In this document: positions 9,267 through 19,829 of the stretch, piece after piece
How positions within the stretch are numbered: the stretch's first letter is position 1
How the letters are laid out: each line of letters begins with the position of its first letter
NCBI RefSeq assembly: GCF_001865575.2
Contig: NZ_CP017561.2
Coordinates: 806,001 to 870,000 of the forward strand
Source: Paraburkholderia sprentiae WSM5005
GTDB taxonomy: Bacteria; Pseudomonadota; Gammaproteobacteria; Burkholderiales; Burkholderiaceae
Direction: 5' to 3'
DNA length: 64,000 bases
Position numbers and translations under genes: made by a program
Notes under the pieces: model-generated
Databases searched by the model: none
Told to the model about the DNA's origin: nothing
What the model saw: the letters and a program-made list of their open reading frames with translations, nothing else

Positions 9267-10673
9267 TCACTTCAACGCCGCACGCGCCGCCTTCACCGCG
9301 GCCAGCACCTGCTCGGGCGCGGTGCCGCCAGGATGATTGCGGCTGGCCACCGAGCCCTCGAGCGTCAGATACGAGAATACGTCGTCGCCGATCAGATGCG
9401 CGACGTTCGGCAGTTCGCTGCGCATTTCGTCGAGCGTCAGGTCGGCCAGATCGCAGCCGCGATCGGCGCACACGCGCACCGCGAGCGCGACTGCTTCGTG
9501 CGCGTCGCGGAACGGCAGGCCGCGCTTGACGAGATAGTCGGCGAGGTCCGTTGCGGTCGAGAAGCCTTGCAGCGCGGCCTCGCGCATCGCCTGCGGCTTG
9601 ACCGTGATGCCGGCGACCATTTCAGCGAAGATGCGCAGCGTGTCGGCGACCGTATCGACGGTGTCGAACAGCGGCTCCTTGTCTTCCTGATTGTCCTTGT
9701 TGTACGCGAGCGGCTGACCTTTCATCAGCGTGAGCAGCGCCATCAGATGGCCGTTCACGCGGCCGGTCTTGCCGCGCGCGAGTTCGGGCACGTCCGGGTT
9801 CTTCTTCTGCGGCATGATCGACGAGCCGGTGCAGAAACGGTCGGCCAGATCGATGAAGCCGACCCGCGGGCTCATCCACAGCACGAGTTCTTCGGAGAAG
9901 CGCGACACGTGTGTCATGACGAGCGCGGACGCGGCCGTGAATTCGATCGCGAAGTCGCGATCGGAGACGGCGTCGAGCGAGTTCGCGCAGATGCCGTCGA
10001 AGCCGAGCGCCTGCGCCACCGCGTGACGGTCGATCGGATAGCTGGTGCCGGCGAGCGCGGCCGCGCCGAGCGGCAGACGGTTCACGCGCTTGCGGCAGTC
10101 GACCATACGCTCGGCGTCGCGCGAGAACATTTCGACGTACGCGAGCAGGTGATGGCCGAACGTGACCGGCTGTGCGACCTGCAGGTGCGTGAAGCCCGGC
10201 ATGATGGTCGCGGCGTTGTTCTCCGCGATGTCCAGCAGCGCCACGCGCAACCCGGTGAGCAGTTCGCCGATGCGGTCGATCTCGCCGCGCAGCCAGAGGC
10301 GGATGTCGGTCGCGACCTGGTCGTTGCGCGAGCGGCCGGTATGCAGGCGCTTGCCGGCGTCGCCGACCAGCGCGGTCAGGCGCGCTTCGATGTTCAGGTG
10401 CACGTCTTCGAGATCGAGCTGCCATTCGAATTCGCCGCGCTCGATTTCACCCTTGATCTGCGCCATGCCGCGCTGGATCGCGGCGAGGTCGTCGGCGGAA
10501 ATGATCTTCTGCGCGGCGAGCATCGACGCGTGCGCGAGCGACCCCTCGATGTCGACGAACGCCAGACGCTTGTCGAAGAAAACCGACGACGTGTAGCGTT
10601 TGACGAGCTCCGACATCGGCTCCGAGAAGCGAGCCGACCAGGCTTCGCCTTTTTTGTGCAGTTGGGACGTCAT
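9267..10673 (-). CDS. argH: Argininosuccinate lyase
   Basis: Last step of arginine synthesis: cleaves argininosuccinate to arginine and fumarate in the cytosol as a homotetramer. The 468-residue protein has the superfamily signature [11 protein letters not shown], with the catalytic serine in the GSSIMPQ loop, and the upstream TGRSRNDQ segment and the HTHLQ-type segment FTHLQVAQP. The start at 10673 ([12 protein letters not shown]) matches the family; upstream in-frame codons do not. A good terminator follows. The gene is divergent from nothing in its own pathway: arg genes are scattered in this group. Confidence 0.97.
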   Translation of the reverse strand: MTSQLHKKGEAWSARFSEPMSELVKRYTSSVFFDKRLAFVDIEGSLAHASMLAAQKIISADDLAAIQRGMAQIKGEIERGEFEWQLDLEDVHLNIEARLTALVGDAGKRLHTGRSRNDQVATDIRLWLRGEIDRIGELLTGLRVALLDIAENNAATIMPGFTHLQVAQPVTFGHHLLAYVEMFSRDAERMVDCRKRVNRLPLGAAALAGTSYPIDRHAVAQALGFDGICANSLDAVSDRDFAIEFTAASALVMTHVSRFSEELVLWMSPRVGFIDLADRFCTGSSIMPQKKNPDVPELARGKTGRVNGHLMALLTLMKGQPLAYNKDNQEDKEPLFDTVDTVADTLRIFAEMVAGITVKPQAMREAALQGFSTATDLADYLVKRGLPFRDAHEAVALAVRVCADRGCDLADLTLDEMRSELPNVAHLIGDDVFSYLTLEGSVASRNHPGGTAPEQVLAAVKAARAALK

Positions 10674-10824
10674 GGTGTTGGGCGGTAAAAACGAGCGGTG
10701 AAGAGGCTGGCGGCGCGAGTGCACGAGCCGTGCAAAAGCGCCGCCGCAGCGAAGAAAGACGGAGATTTTAACACCCGGCGTGGACGGTCAAGACCCCGCG
10801 GGCGGTCTCGCAGCCGTTACGCGT

Positions 10825-11637
10825 CTATTCGCGCACCAGCACGACCAGCTTCAGATCTTCGCGATGCGCGGGCTTGAACGTGATCTGGTCATAGACGATG
10901 CGCCCGTCGCGCGGATGGTTGAACTCGCGTCTGCCGCCCTCGCGGCCGCCGACGTCCTGCGAGGCCCAGTAGCGCGCGAACTCGTCGCTCGCGGCCGACA
11001 GCGAATCGATCAGCCCGCGCGTCGGCGCATCGTTCAGATGGCGGATCGAGTCGGCGCGGAATTCGGCGGCGAGCCGCCGGGCGCGCGTTTCCCAATCGAC
11101 GATCAACGCGCGCGCGGCCGGCTCGGTGAAGGTGTAGCGCAGCAGGTTGCGCTCGTGCGCGCCGTCGAGCCAGCCGACGAACAGATTGGCCGCGCGCTCG
11201 TTCCACGCGAGCGCGTTCCACTGCCGGTCGAGCACGTAGGCCGGCGTATTGACGAGCTGCACGGTCTGCAGCAGCGACGCGGGCGCATCGGCGGCGGCGG
11301 GGTCGGGCTCGGCCGGATCGCGTTGCGCGGCCAGCTCGAACAGATACGCGCGCTCGGCGCGCGACAGCTGCAACGCGACCGCGATGCGCGCGAGCGCATC
11401 GGCGGAAGCGGACACTGGCCGACCCTGCTCGATCCACGTGTACCAGGTCGGGCTCACGCCGCACAGCTGCGCGACTTCCTCGCGCCGCAGACCGGGCGTG
11501 CGGCGGCGCGGTCCCGGCGGCAGACCGACCGCCTGCGGCGACAGCCGCTCGCGATGGGCGCGGATGAAGTCGCCGAGCGCGCGGGCCGGCGTGGCGTCGA
11601 GCGGTGGCGGGTGATCGGCGGATGACGGCGTGGTCAT
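10825..11637 (-). CDS. XRE-family regulator with MmyB-like ligand-binding domain
   Basis: A 270-residue DNA-binding protein. An N-terminal helix-turn-helix of the XRE class occupies about residues 20-95, with the hallmark segment RRTPGLRREEVAQLCGVSPTWYTWIEQG; the rest (about 105-265) is the MmyB-like domain, with motifs PAYVLDRQWNALAWNERA and a C-terminal HP..G.....F. These proteins often bind fatty acids or related ligands and usually repress a divergently transcribed dehydrogenase; no such partner lies here, since the flanking genes are argH and ppc on the same strand. Target genes are unknown. Confidence 0.9.
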   Translation of the reverse strand: MTTPSSADHPPPLDATPARALGDFIRAHRERLSPQAVGLPPGPRRRTPGLRREEVAQLCGVSPTWYTWIEQGRPVSASADALARIAVALQLSRAERAYLFELAAQRDPAEPDPAAADAPASLLQTVQLVNTPAYVLDRQWNALAWNERAANLFVGWLDGAHERNLLRYTFTEPAARALIVDWETRARRLAAEFRADSIRHLNDAPTRGLIDSLSAASDEFARYWASQDVGGREGGRREFNHPRDGRIVYDQITFKPAHREDLKLVVLVRE

Positions 11638-11740
11638 GCTATCGGCGGCGCGTGGAGGGGGTAATAGAGATACCAGAATAATTGCTTAGTTTGTACTGGT
11701 ACATGGCGGGCTCCATTGTAGCGGCTGCAACCGCGCCATG

Positions 11741-11780
11741 AAAAAAGCCGGGCGTGGCCTGCGTTGGCCACACCCGGCTT
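11741..11780 (-). terminator. Rho-independent terminator of ppc
   Basis: On the minus strand: GCCGGGTGTGGCC pairs with GGCCACGCCCGGC (one G-T type mismatch) across a 6-nt loop, followed by six T. It starts about 20 bp beyond the ppc stop. Confidence 0.88.
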
Positions 11781-11801
11781 CGGTCCGCTTGAGCGCCAGC
11801 C

Positions 11802-14800
11802 TCAACCCGTATTGCGCAATCCCGCCGCGATCCCGTTGATGCACAGGTGAATGCCGCGCCGCACGCGCGCATTGGTGTCGCCCGCGCGATAGCGTTTGAG
11901 CAGTTCGACCTGCAGATGATTGAGCGGATCGAGGTAGGGGAAGCGGTTCTTGATCGAACGCGCGAGCAGCGGATTTTCGGCGAGCCGCTCGCTGCTGCCC
12001 GTGATCTCCGACAACACGCGCGACGTGCATTCCCATTCCGCGACGATGCGCTCGAACACGTGCTTGCGCAGCTTTTTGTCGGTCACGAGCGCGGCGTAAC
12101 GCGACGCGACCGCGAGGTCGGTCTTCGCGATGACCATGTCCATGTTCGACATCAGATTCGAAAAGAACGGCCAGCTCTTGTGCATCTTCTTCAGCAGCGC
12201 GAGACGGCGCGCGCGTTCGGCGTCGGACGGCGCGTTGTCGAGATACTCGGCGACCGCGCTGCCGAAGCCGTACCAGCCCGTCAACAGCAGCCGGCATTGA
12301 CCCCACGAAAAGCCCCAGGGAATCGCGCGCAGATCCTCGATCTTGCGCTGCTTCGGATCTTGCAGCTTGCGCGACGCGGGGCGGCTGCCGATGTTCAGCT
12401 CGGCGATCTCCGCGATCGGTGTGGACTCGAAGAAGTACTCCTTGAAGCCCGGCGTTTCATAGACGAGCGCGCGATACGTGGCCATCGCCGCGTCGGACAG
12501 CTGCTGCATCGTTTGCTCGAACACGGGCAGCTCCGCCAACGTGTGATCGTGCGGCAGCAGCGACGCTTCGAGCGTCGCGGCCACGACGGTTTCCAGATTG
12601 CGCCGGCCGATTTCCGGATTCGCGAACTTGCTCGCGATCACTTCGCCCTGCTCGGTCAACCGGATCTGGCCGTCGACGGTGCCGGGCGGCTGCGACAGGA
12701 TCGCCTGATAGGTCGGGCCGCCGCCGCGGCCCACGGTGCCGCCGCGTCCATGGAACAGACGCAGTGTCACGCCGCGTTCGTTGAACAGCGACACCAGCGC
12801 GAGCTCCGCGCGATACAGCTCCCAGTTCGAGGTCAGGAAACCGCCGTCCTTGTTGCTGTCCGAGTAGCCGAGCATGACTTCCTGTTCGTTGCCCTGATGT
12901 TCGATCAGCGCGCCGATGCCCGGCAGCGCGATCAGATCGCGCATGATGTGCGGCGCGTTGCGCAGATCGGGAATCGTCTCGAACAGCGGGATCACCATCA
13001 GGCCCGCGCGCGCGGGGTCGTGCTCGTCGCCGAGACGTCCGCGCAACAGGCCGGCTTCTTTCTGCAGCAGCATCACCTCGACCAGGTCGCTGACGGTCTC
13101 CGTGTGCGAAATGATGTAGTTGCGCACCGCGCGCGCGCCGAATTTCTCGCGCGTGATGCGTGCCTCCTCGAGCACCGCGAGCTCGCTGTTCACCAGCTCC
13201 GAGTACTCGCCGAAGGGCACGCGCAGTGGGCGCGGCTGCGCGAGCTCGGCGAGCAGCACGTTCAGCTTGTCCGCTTCGGACAGCGCCGCGTAGTCGGTCT
13301 CCACGCCGGCGCGCTTGAGCAACTCGGCGATCACCGCTTCGTGGATGTCGGAGCTTTGTCGCAGGTCGATGCTCGCGAGATGGAAGCCGAACACTTCTGC
13401 GGCGCGCGCGAGCGGCGCGAGACGTGGCGCGGCGAGCGGCCCGCCATGGTGCTCGGCGAGCGAATCCATCAGCACATGCAGGTCGCGCACGAACTCGGCG
13501 GCGTCGTCGTAAGGAATCGCGCGGATCGGCGCCGCGCCGCGGCCGGCGCTGCGCAGCGGCACGGTGCCTTCGCCCAGGCGCACGCGCGCGCTCGCGGCGA
13601 GCCGCGTGTAGATGCCGATCAGCGCGCGACGGTACGGCTCGTCGGTGCGATGCGGCGAGTGGTCGGGCGAGATGGCCGCGAGCTCATTGAGCGCATCGCT
13701 CGCCCCGGCGAGCAGGTTCGACACCGACAGTTCCGCGCCGAGCTTGTGCACCTGCTCCAGGTAGTGCTCGAAGATCACCGCGGCCTGACGCGTGATCGCG
13801 TTTTCGAGCGTTTCGGCGGTGACGTTCGGATTGCCGTCGCGATCGCCGCCGATCCAGCTGCCCATCTGGAAGAACGGCGGCAGGCGCGCTTCGAGGCCAT
13901 GTTCCTTCAGTGCCTCCTCGATGTCGGCGTACAGCGCCGGCAGTTCTTCGAGGAAGGTGCTGCGGTAGTAGGACAGCGCGTTTTCGATCTCGTCGGCGAC
14001 CGTCAGACGCGAGTCGCGCAGCATCCGCGTTTGCCACAGTGACGTGACGCGCGCGCGCAGCATCGCTTCGTTGTGCGCGCGCTCGCGGTTCGTCAGCGGC
14101 TGGTCGCGCTCGGCGAGCAGACGCGCGATGTCGTGTTGTGCGTCGAGAATGCTCTTGCGCTGCACTTCGGTCGGGTGCGCGGTCAGCACCGGCATGATCA
14201 GCGCGTCGTCGAAAAACCGCTGCAGCACCGGCGTCGCGGCGGCGCCGGCCGCGACGAGCCGCTCCAGCGCATGGGCGATCGTGCCCGGCTGCGAGGCCGA
14301 GCCCGCGAGCGCGTGAATCCGGTGACGGCGGTTGCGGTGACGGTCCTCGGCGATGTTCGCGAGATGCGAAAAGTAGCTGAACGCGCGCACGACGCTGACG
14401 GTCTGCTCGGGCGTCAGCGTGCGCAGCTTCTTGTCGAGCGTCTGCGCGGCGGCGCTGTCGTCCTCGCGACGAAAACGCACGGCGGTCTGCCGGATCGTCT
14501 CGACGACGTCGAACACCGCGTCGCCTTCCTGCTCGCGCAGCACGTCGCCGAGCAGACGTCCGAGATAGCGGATGTCCTGGAACAGCGGGTGGTCCTTGTC
14601 TTCGCGCGTGCGGCCGCCGCTCTTCACGGCGGGTGCGGCCTGCGGCACGGCTTGCCGCTTTGGCGTTTTTGCGGCGAGCGGGGGCGTCGCGTCGCTCTTT
14701 GCCTTTGCCTTGGCCGGCTTGCGCGCGGTGGCCGATGTCGCGGCTCGTTCGGCCTTGCTGGTTTTCGTCGATTTTTTCGGCTTGTCCTGCTTGACGGGCA

Positions 14801-14987
14801 CTGAGGATTGCGCGGCCTTCGGGGCCTTGGTTGCCTGCGCGGCCAGGGTGCCGCGCTTCGCACGCTGGTCGGCGCGCGTGTCGTCCGGTTGAGCGACGCT
14901 CGACGATATACCGTGCGCGGCGGCGGGGCCAGGGGTGGGCGAGGCAGTGTTGCGGCGCTCAGGGCGCGCCGATCCGGAAGACGTCAC
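11802..14987 (-). CDS. ppc: Phosphoenolpyruvate carboxylase with long N-terminal extension
   Basis: Anaplerotic enzyme converting PEP and bicarbonate to oxaloacetate in the cytosol. All key motifs are present: catalytic His in [13 protein letters not shown], the [10 protein letters not shown] segment, the glycine-rich loop [14 protein letters not shown] and the invariant C-terminal end AAGLRNTG. I choose a GTG start at 14987 because GAGGAAA precedes it and no ATG exists before the conserved core. This gives 1,061 residues, well above the usual 880-930. The extra about 115 residues are Lys/Ala/Pro/Ser-rich and low in complexity, before the conserved [15 protein letters not shown] segment. It is divergent from hemC. 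Confidence 0.95.
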   Translation of the reverse strand: MTSSGSARPERRNTASPTPGPAAAHGISSSVAQPDDTRADQRAKRGTLAAQATKAPKAAQSSVPVKQDKPKKSTKTSKAERAATSATARKPAKAKAKSDATPPLAAKTPKRQAVPQAAPAVKSGGRTREDKDHPLFQDIRYLGRLLGDVLREQEGDAVFDVVETIRQTAVRFRREDDSAAAQTLDKKLRTLTPEQTVSVVRAFSYFSHLANIAEDRHRNRRHRIHALAGSASQPGTIAHALERLVAAGAAATPVLQRFFDDALIMPVLTAHPTEVQRKSILDAQHDIARLLAERDQPLTNRERAHNEAMLRARVTSLWQTRMLRDSRLTVADEIENALSYYRSTFLEELPALYADIEEALKEHGLEARLPPFFQMGSWIGGDRDGNPNVTAETLENAITRQAAVIFEHYLEQVHKLGAELSVSNLLAGASDALNELAAISPDHSPHRTDEPYRRALIGIYTRLAASARVRLGEGTVPLRSAGRGAAPIRAIPYDDAAEFVRDLHVLMDSLAEHHGGPLAAPRLAPLARAAEVFGFHLASIDLRQSSDIHEAVIAELLKRAGVETDYAALSEADKLNVLLAELAQPRPLRVPFGEYSELVNSELAVLEEARITREKFGARAVRNYIISHTETVSDLVEVMLLQKEAGLLRGRLGDEHDPARAGLMVIPLFETIPDLRNAPHIMRDLIALPGIGALIEHQGNEQEVMLGYSDSNKDGGFLTSNWELYRAELALVSLFNERGVTLRLFHGRGGTVGRGGGPTYQAILSQPPGTVDGQIRLTEQGEVIASKFANPEIGRRNLETVVAATLEASLLPHDHTLAELPVFEQTMQQLSDAAMATYRALVYETPGFKEYFFESTPIAEIAELNIGSRPASRKLQDPKQRKIEDLRAIPWGFSWGQCRLLLTGWYGFGSAVAEYLDNAPSDAERARRLALLKKMHKSWPFFSNLMSNMDMVIAKTDLAVASRYAALVTDKKLRKHVFERIVAEWECTSRVLSEITGSSERLAENPLLARSIKNRFPYLDPLNHLQVELLKRYRAGDTNARVRRGIHLCINGIAAGLRNTG

Positions 14988-15322
14988 GATGGGTTTCCTC
15001 AGGGAAGCCGGTTCTGTTGATTGATGAACTGCGACTGCGGAACTGCAACCAGCAAGTGGAACGTGAACTGCGTGCAACAGGGACTGCGGGACGGACTGCG
15101 AGACGGACTACGAGTGCGACTGCAAAAGAGACTTGAAGCGGGGACTTGAAACGGTGGCTGCAAACGGCGATTTCTCGGGCCTCGGCGCGCTGCGCGAAGG
15201 CCGTCTGCCGGGTCGATACCGCCGCTGCACGGCGCTTCGCTATGCCTTGGAACCCAAGGGCCCGAACGAGGGCGCGTGCTAACATGGATCGTTATCCCAC
15301 CCCGAAATCAAGCAGCAAGCTA
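14988..15322. promoter_or_regulatory. Divergent ppc-hemC upstream region
   Basis: A 335-bp region that must hold the promoters of ppc (-) and hemC (+). I could not fix -35/-10 boxes. Its most visible content is a degenerate 12-bp tandem repeat at 15081-15152, listed separately. Confidence 0.5.
15081..15152. repeat. Degenerate 12-bp tandem repeat (unit like GGACTGCGAGAC)
   Basis: Four units in exact 12-bp register at 15081, 15093, 15105 and 15117 (GGACTGCGGGAC, GGACTGCGAGAC, GGACTACGAGTG, CGACTGCAAAAG), with two more diverged units beginning at 15129 (AGACTTGAAGCG) and about 15142. Further ACTGC motifs lie out of register at 15028-15071. It is non-coding in any supported gene. Confidence 0.65.
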
Positions 15323-16321
15323 ATGAACACCGAGACGTTTTCCACGCCACCCCACACGCTTGTGATTGCGTCGCGAGAAAGCCGCCTGGCCATGTGGCAG
15401 GCCGAGCATGTGCGATGTGCGCTGCACAAATTATATCCATCTTGTGACGTAAAAATCCTCGGAATGACGACGCGTGGCGATCAGATTCTCGATCGCACGC
15501 TGTCGAAGGTCGGTGGTAAAGGGCTGTTCGTCAAAGAGCTCGAAGCCGCGCTCGCCGATGGACGCGCCGACCTCGCGGTGCATTCGCTGAAAGACGTGCC
15601 GATGGAACTTCCGGCGGGCTTCGCGCTGTCGACCATCATGGAGCGCGAGGATCCGCGCGACGCGCTCGTGTCCAACCAGTACGATTCGCTCGCCGCGCTG
15701 CCGGCCGGTGCCGTGGTCGGCACCTCGAGCCTGCGGCGTGAAGCGATGCTGCGCATGCGCTATCCGCATCTCAATGTGCGGCCGTTGCGCGGCAATCTCG
15801 ATACGCGGCTCGCCAAGCTCGATCGCGGCGAGTACGCGGCGATCATTCTGGCCGCGGCAGGTCTGAAGCGCCTGGGTCTCGCCGATCGCATCCGCGCGCT
15901 GCTCGATCCCGAAGACAGTTTGCCCGCGGCGGGCCAAGGCGCGCTCGGCATCGAGATTCGCGCCGACCGCGCGGAGCTCGCCGCATGGCTCGCGCCGCTG
16001 CATCATCCGCACACGGCGGCGGCCGTCGAAGCTGAGCGCATGGTGTCGCGCGCGCTCGGCGGAAGCTGCGAGGTGCCGCTCGCCGCCTACGCGAGCTGGG
16101 GCGATGGCGCGCTGCATCTGCGCGGCATCGTCGCGACGCCGGACGGGCAGCGCGTGCTGAGCGCGCAGGCGTCGGCGCCCGCGCCCACGATCGAACGCGC
16201 GCTCGCGCTCGGCGAGGAAGTGGCGCACTCGCTCGCGCAGCAGGGCGCGCTCGACATCGTCCGCGCGCTGAGTACGGCGAGCGGTCCCGCCGCCGCGCCA
16301 GGCGCGGCAGCCAGCGAGTGA
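15323..16321 (+). CDS. hemC: Hydroxymethylbilane synthase (porphobilinogen deaminase)
   Basis: Joins four porphobilinogen units into hydroxymethylbilane, the third step of tetrapyrrole synthesis. The 332-residue enzyme carries the family segments [38 protein letters not shown] and [13 protein letters not shown] [15 protein letters not shown]. The cofactor-attachment cysteine is in [13 protein letters not shown]. The ATG at 15323 begins [12 protein letters not shown]; the frame is open upstream but lacks homology. The stop overlaps the hemD start by one base (TGATG), so the two are translationally coupled. Confidence 0.97.
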   Translation: MNTETFSTPPHTLVIASRESRLAMWQAEHVRCALHKLYPSCDVKILGMTTRGDQILDRTLSKVGGKGLFVKELEAALADGRADLAVHSLKDVPMELPAGFALSTIMEREDPRDALVSNQYDSLAALPAGAVVGTSSLRREAMLRMRYPHLNVRPLRGNLDTRLAKLDRGEYAAIILAAAGLKRLGLADRIRALLDPEDSLPAAGQGALGIEIRADRAELAAWLAPLHHPHTAAAVEAERMVSRALGGSCEVPLAAYASWGDGALHLRGIVATPDGQRVLSAQASAPAPTIERALALGEEVAHSLAQQGALDIVRALSTASGPAAAPGAAASE

Positions 16322-18312
16322 TGGCCGCCATTACACCGCAAAAGGCAGCTTTCACGGTCGTGATCACGCGGCCGGCCGGCCAGGCGAGCGAACTCGTCGA
16401 ACAGCTCGACGCAGCCGGCCTCGCGTCGCTCGATTTCCCGCTGATCGACATCGCGCCCGTCGTCGACGACGCGCCGTTGTGCGATGCGCTCGCATCGCTC
16501 GAACGCTACGCGCTGGTCGTGTTCGTGTCGCCGAATGCGGTCGATCACGCGTTCGCGCGTCGCCACGATATCTGGCCGCACGCGTTGCCGATCGGCGTGG
16601 TCGGCCCGGGCAGCGTGCATGCGCTCGCGCGCCACGGCGTCAGCGCGCCCGCGCATCGCGTGATCAGTCCCGTGGCGGGCGCCGACGACGAATCGGCGAG
16701 CTTCGACTCCGAAGGCCTGTTCGCCGCGATCGATGCGCAACTCGGCGCCGCGAACCTGCAAGGCAAGCGCGTACTGATCGTGCGCGGCGATGGCGGCCGC
16801 GAATGGCTCAGCGAGCGCTTGCGTGAAGCGGGCGCGGAAGTCGACGCGGTGGCCGCCTACCGGCGCATCGTGCCTGAGCCGTCGATCGCCGCATGGGCGC
16901 GCGTGCACGAACTGCTCGCGGGCGCGCCGCACGCATGGCTTCTGACCAGCTCCGAAGGCGTACGCAATCTGTACGAGCTCGCGCACGAGCATCTGACCGC
17001 GGGCGAGATCGCGCAACTCAAACACGCGCCGCTCGTCACGCCGCATCCCCGCATCGCGCAGACCGCGCGGGCATTGGGTTTTGATAGGATTACGGTGTCC
17101 GGCGCGGGCGACGAGCGCATAGTCCGAGCCCTCGTTGCCGCAGCTGCCGTGCCTCCCGTCGTCCAACCGGTATCGTCCAACCCGGCTCAACCACGCATGA
17201 CTGAAACGAACGCATCCACGAACGCCTCACCCCAGCCGCCGGCCAGCGCCGCCTTGCCGCCGAACCAACCCTTCACGCCGTATGAGGCGCAAAAGCGCCG
17301 CAGCACGAGCGGACCGCTGCTGTGGTTTGTCATCGTGGTGATCGCGTGCGCGGCAGGCGTGGGCGGCTTCGCGATGAACCGCAAGCTGGTGCGCACCGAG
17401 CAGGAACTCGCGCAACGTCAGCAGGCCAACGACACGCAGAGCAACGAGCTGCGCATCAAGATCGACCAGGCGCTCGCCACCGTGCATCAATCGAACTCGC
17501 AGGTCGCGCAGCTCGAAGGCAAGCTCGCCGATGCGCAGGCCGCGCAGCAGGCGCTGCAACAGCAGTACGCGGATCTCGCGCGCAATCGCGACGACTGGAC
17601 GCTCGCCGAAGTCGGGCAGATGCTGTCCGCCGCGAGCCAGCAGTTGCAGCTGACCGGCAACACGCAGCTCGCGCTGTTCGCGCTGCAGAGCGCCGATACG
17701 CGCCTCGCCGCATCGGACAGCCCGCAGGCGATCGCGGTGCGCAAGGCGATCGCGCAGGACATCGACAAGCTGAAGGCCGCGCCGTCCACCGATCTCACCG
17801 GCCTCGCGATCAAGCTCGACGACGCGATCGATCACGTCGACGCTCTGCCGCTGTCGGGCGAAGCGCCGGTCCCGCATGCCACGCCGCATGCGGCCACGTG
17901 GGCCGACACCGCGAAGGTGGCCGCGGCCACCGGCAAGCCGCGCTGGCAAGTGTGGATCGACGAGGTCATGCGCGGCATCGGCGAGCAGCTGACGAGCCTC
18001 GTGCAGGTGCGCCGAATCGATAACGCCGATGCAATGCTGGTCACGCCGGATCAAGGCTACTTCGTGCGCGAGAACCTGAAACTGCGTCTGCTGTCGGCGC
18101 GCCTCGCGCTGCTGTCGCGCAACCAGACAACGCTGAAGTCCGACCTGCGGGCGGCGCAGTCGGCGTTGACGCGCTACTTCGACGCGTCGTCGAAAGACAC
18201 GCAGACGGTCAGCGATCTGATCAAACAGGTGGACGCCGGTTCGGCCGCGGTCGAACTGCCGAACCTCGATACGAGCCTGCAGGCCGTCAATCAATACCGG
18301 AACCGGGGTTAA
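16321..18312 (+). CDS. hemDX: Fused uroporphyrinogen-III synthase / HemX membrane protein
   Basis: A 663-residue two-part protein. Residues 1 to about 265 are uroporphyrinogen-III synthase (start FTVVITRPAGQASEL, LVVFVSPNAVDHAF, LTSSEGVRNL), which closes and inverts hydroxymethylbilane to the cyclic uroporphyrinogen III. A Ser/Pro-rich linker leads to one transmembrane helix (about 332-352, LLWFVIVVIACAAGVGGFAM), a coiled coil (about 360-420) and a HemX-like domain with LRLLSARLALLSRNQ. HemX lacks methyltransferase motifs and is thought to be structural. In enterobacteria hemD and hemX are separate; the fusion is known in Burkholderiales. It tethers the HemD activity to the inner membrane next to HemY. 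Confidence 0.95.
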   Translation: MAAITPQKAAFTVVITRPAGQASELVEQLDAAGLASLDFPLIDIAPVVDDAPLCDALASLERYALVVFVSPNAVDHAFARRHDIWPHALPIGVVGPGSVHALARHGVSAPAHRVISPVAGADDESASFDSEGLFAAIDAQLGAANLQGKRVLIVRGDGGREWLSERLREAGAEVDAVAAYRRIVPEPSIAAWARVHELLAGAPHAWLLTSSEGVRNLYELAHEHLTAGEIAQLKHAPLVTPHPRIAQTARALGFDRITVSGAGDERIVRALVAAAAVPPVVQPVSSNPAQPRMTETNASTNASPQPPASAALPPNQPFTPYEAQKRRSTSGPLLWFVIVVIACAAGVGGFAMNRKLVRTEQELAQRQQANDTQSNELRIKIDQALATVHQSNSQVAQLEGKLADAQAAQQALQQQYADLARNRDDWTLAEVGQMLSAASQQLQLTGNTQLALFALQSADTRLAASDSPQAIAVRKAIAQDIDKLKAAPSTDLTGLAIKLDDAIDHVDALPLSGEAPVPHATPHAATWADTAKVAAATGKPRWQVWIDEVMRGIGEQLTSLVQVRRIDNADAMLVTPDQGYFVRENLKLRLLSARLALLSRNQTTLKSDLRAAQSALTRYFDASSKDTQTVSDLIKQVDAGSAAVELPNLDTSLQAVNQYRNRG

Positions 18313-18314
18313 TC

Positions 18315-19505
18315 ATGGCGATCCGGGGACTTCTATGGCTCGCGGCGCTGTTCGCCGTCGCGGTCGCGCTCGCGGTCGGCGGGCGCTTCGACACCGGGCA
18401 GGTGCTGCTGATTTATCCGCCGTACCGCGTCGACATGTCGCTGAATCTGTTCGTCGTCACGCTGGTGGTGTTGTTCATCCTGCTCTACGCGCTGTTGCGC
18501 ATCGTTCGCAATATCTGGCGCATGCCGCAGCGCGTCGCCGCGTACCGGGCGCGCGCGCGTGTCGCGAAAGCGCACGCGGCGTTGCGCGACGCGATCGGCA
18601 ATCTGTACGCGGGGCGTTTCTCGCGCGCGGAAAAGGCCGCCAAAGACGCGCTCGCGAACGGCGACAACAAGGGCGCGGCCGGTTTGATCGCGGCGAGCGC
18701 CGCGCATCGCATGCATGAGTACGCGCGGCGCGACGAATGGCTCGCGCAGATCGACGAAGCCGACTGGCAGGACGCGCGCCTGATGGCCACCGCCGACATG
18801 CGCGCCGACGGCCGCGACGCCGACGGCGCGCTCAATGCGCTGACCGAGATGCAATCGCAGGGCGCGCGGCGCATCCACGCGCAGCAGATCATGCTGCGCG
18901 CGCAGCAGCAGCTGAAGAACTGGGGCGAAGTGCTGAAGCTCGTGAAGACGCTGGAGAAGCGCGAGGCGATCCATCCGGCGGTCGCGGTGCGGCTGCGTCA
19001 ACTGGCGGCGGAGAATCTGCTGCGCGATCGTCGCCACAACGCGGACGCGTTGCTCGAATTATGGAATTCGCTGTCGGCGACCGAGCGTCATTCGCCGCGC
19101 CTCGCCGACACCGCGGCCGAACTGCTGGTCGCGCTGAACCGTCCGCACGAAGCGCGCAAGATCGTCGAGGAAGCGCTCGCGCAGAACTGGGATGCGCGCC
19201 TGCTGCGCCGCTACCCGGACACGGCCGGCGGCGATGCGCTGCCGCTGATCCAGAAGGCCGAGGCATGGCAAAAGGATCGGCCGGAAGATGCGGACCTGAT
19301 GTTCGCGTTGGGGCGCCTGTGCCTGCATCAGCAGTTGTGGGGCAAGGCACAGTCGTTCCTCGAGCGCGCGCTGAAGCTTGCCGACAACGAGACGCTGAAG
19401 ATCCGCTCGCATCGCGCGCTCGCGCGTCTGCACGAGCAGCTGGGAGACACCGACAAGGCGAGTCAGCATTATCGCGAGAGCGCGTTGGCGATGAACGTGA
19501 CGTGA
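18315..19505 (+). CDS. hemY: HemY-type TPR membrane protein of the haem operon
   Basis: A 396-residue inner-membrane protein with two N-terminal helices (LLWLAALFAVAVALAVGG and NLFVVTLVVLFILLYALL), then a cytoplasmic or periplasmic helical region of tetratricopeptide type, ending in a clear TPR (NETLKIRSHRALARLHEQLGDTDKASQHY). It starts 2 bp after the hemDX stop. This is the proteobacterial HemY of unknown biochemical role, not the Gram-positive protoporphyrinogen oxidase of the same name. As third gene of the operon it is probably a scaffold with HemX. Confidence 0.93.
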   Translation: MAIRGLLWLAALFAVAVALAVGGRFDTGQVLLIYPPYRVDMSLNLFVVTLVVLFILLYALLRIVRNIWRMPQRVAAYRARARVAKAHAALRDAIGNLYAGRFSRAEKAAKDALANGDNKGAAGLIAASAAHRMHEYARRDEWLAQIDEADWQDARLMATADMRADGRDADGALNALTEMQSQGARRIHAQQIMLRAQQQLKNWGEVLKLVKTLEKREAIHPAVAVRLRQLAAENLLRDRRHNADALLELWNSLSATERHSPRLADTAAELLVALNRPHEARKIVEEALAQNWDARLLRRYPDTAGGDALPLIQKAEAWQKDRPEDADLMFALGRLCLHQQLWGKAQSFLERALKLADNETLKIRSHRALARLHEQLGDTDKASQHYRESALAMNVT

Positions 19506-19560
19506 GTTCGGCGTTTGCGGCCGCGCGCTGAGCCGCGAAAGCTTTTGAAACCGTTACCCG

Positions 19561-19595
19561 ATGGCCGCAGCTTCGCGCTGCGGCCATTTGTTTTT
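19561..19595 (+). terminator. Rho-independent terminator of the hemC-hemDX-hemY operon
   Basis: Perfect 10-bp stem ATGGCCGCAG / CTGCGGCCAT with a 7-nt loop, followed by TTGTTTTT; 55 bp after the hemY stop. Confidence 0.9.
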
Positions 19596-19829
19596 GTGGC
19601 GGCCGGCGCCCGGCAACCGACGGATGCGCGTCTGTCCTTCTACAGCGGCAAGCCTCGCCTACCATGAAGCGCGAAGCCGTCTTCGTATGACGGGTCGGTG
19701 CAGGTGTCTGCGGGTGGTCGCGCGCGGACGATATGTTCCACTGGCTCGAGCTCGCGCGCGCCGGCACGAATCGGCGGGACTGCGCTTTGCTCACCACCTC
19801 ACTGGATGCGCAACATGGGAGGTGTTCAA
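19596..19829. other. Intergenic region between the haem operon and the SDR gene
   Basis: No gene is convincing here; open frames lack ribosome binding sites. It presumably carries the promoter for the SDR gene. Confidence 0.4.

Noticed and set aside
15026..15152. ACTGC-rich array as DnaA boxes or an iteron origin
   Set aside because: The unit does not match TTATNCACA, and no replication gene or AT-rich stretch is nearby.
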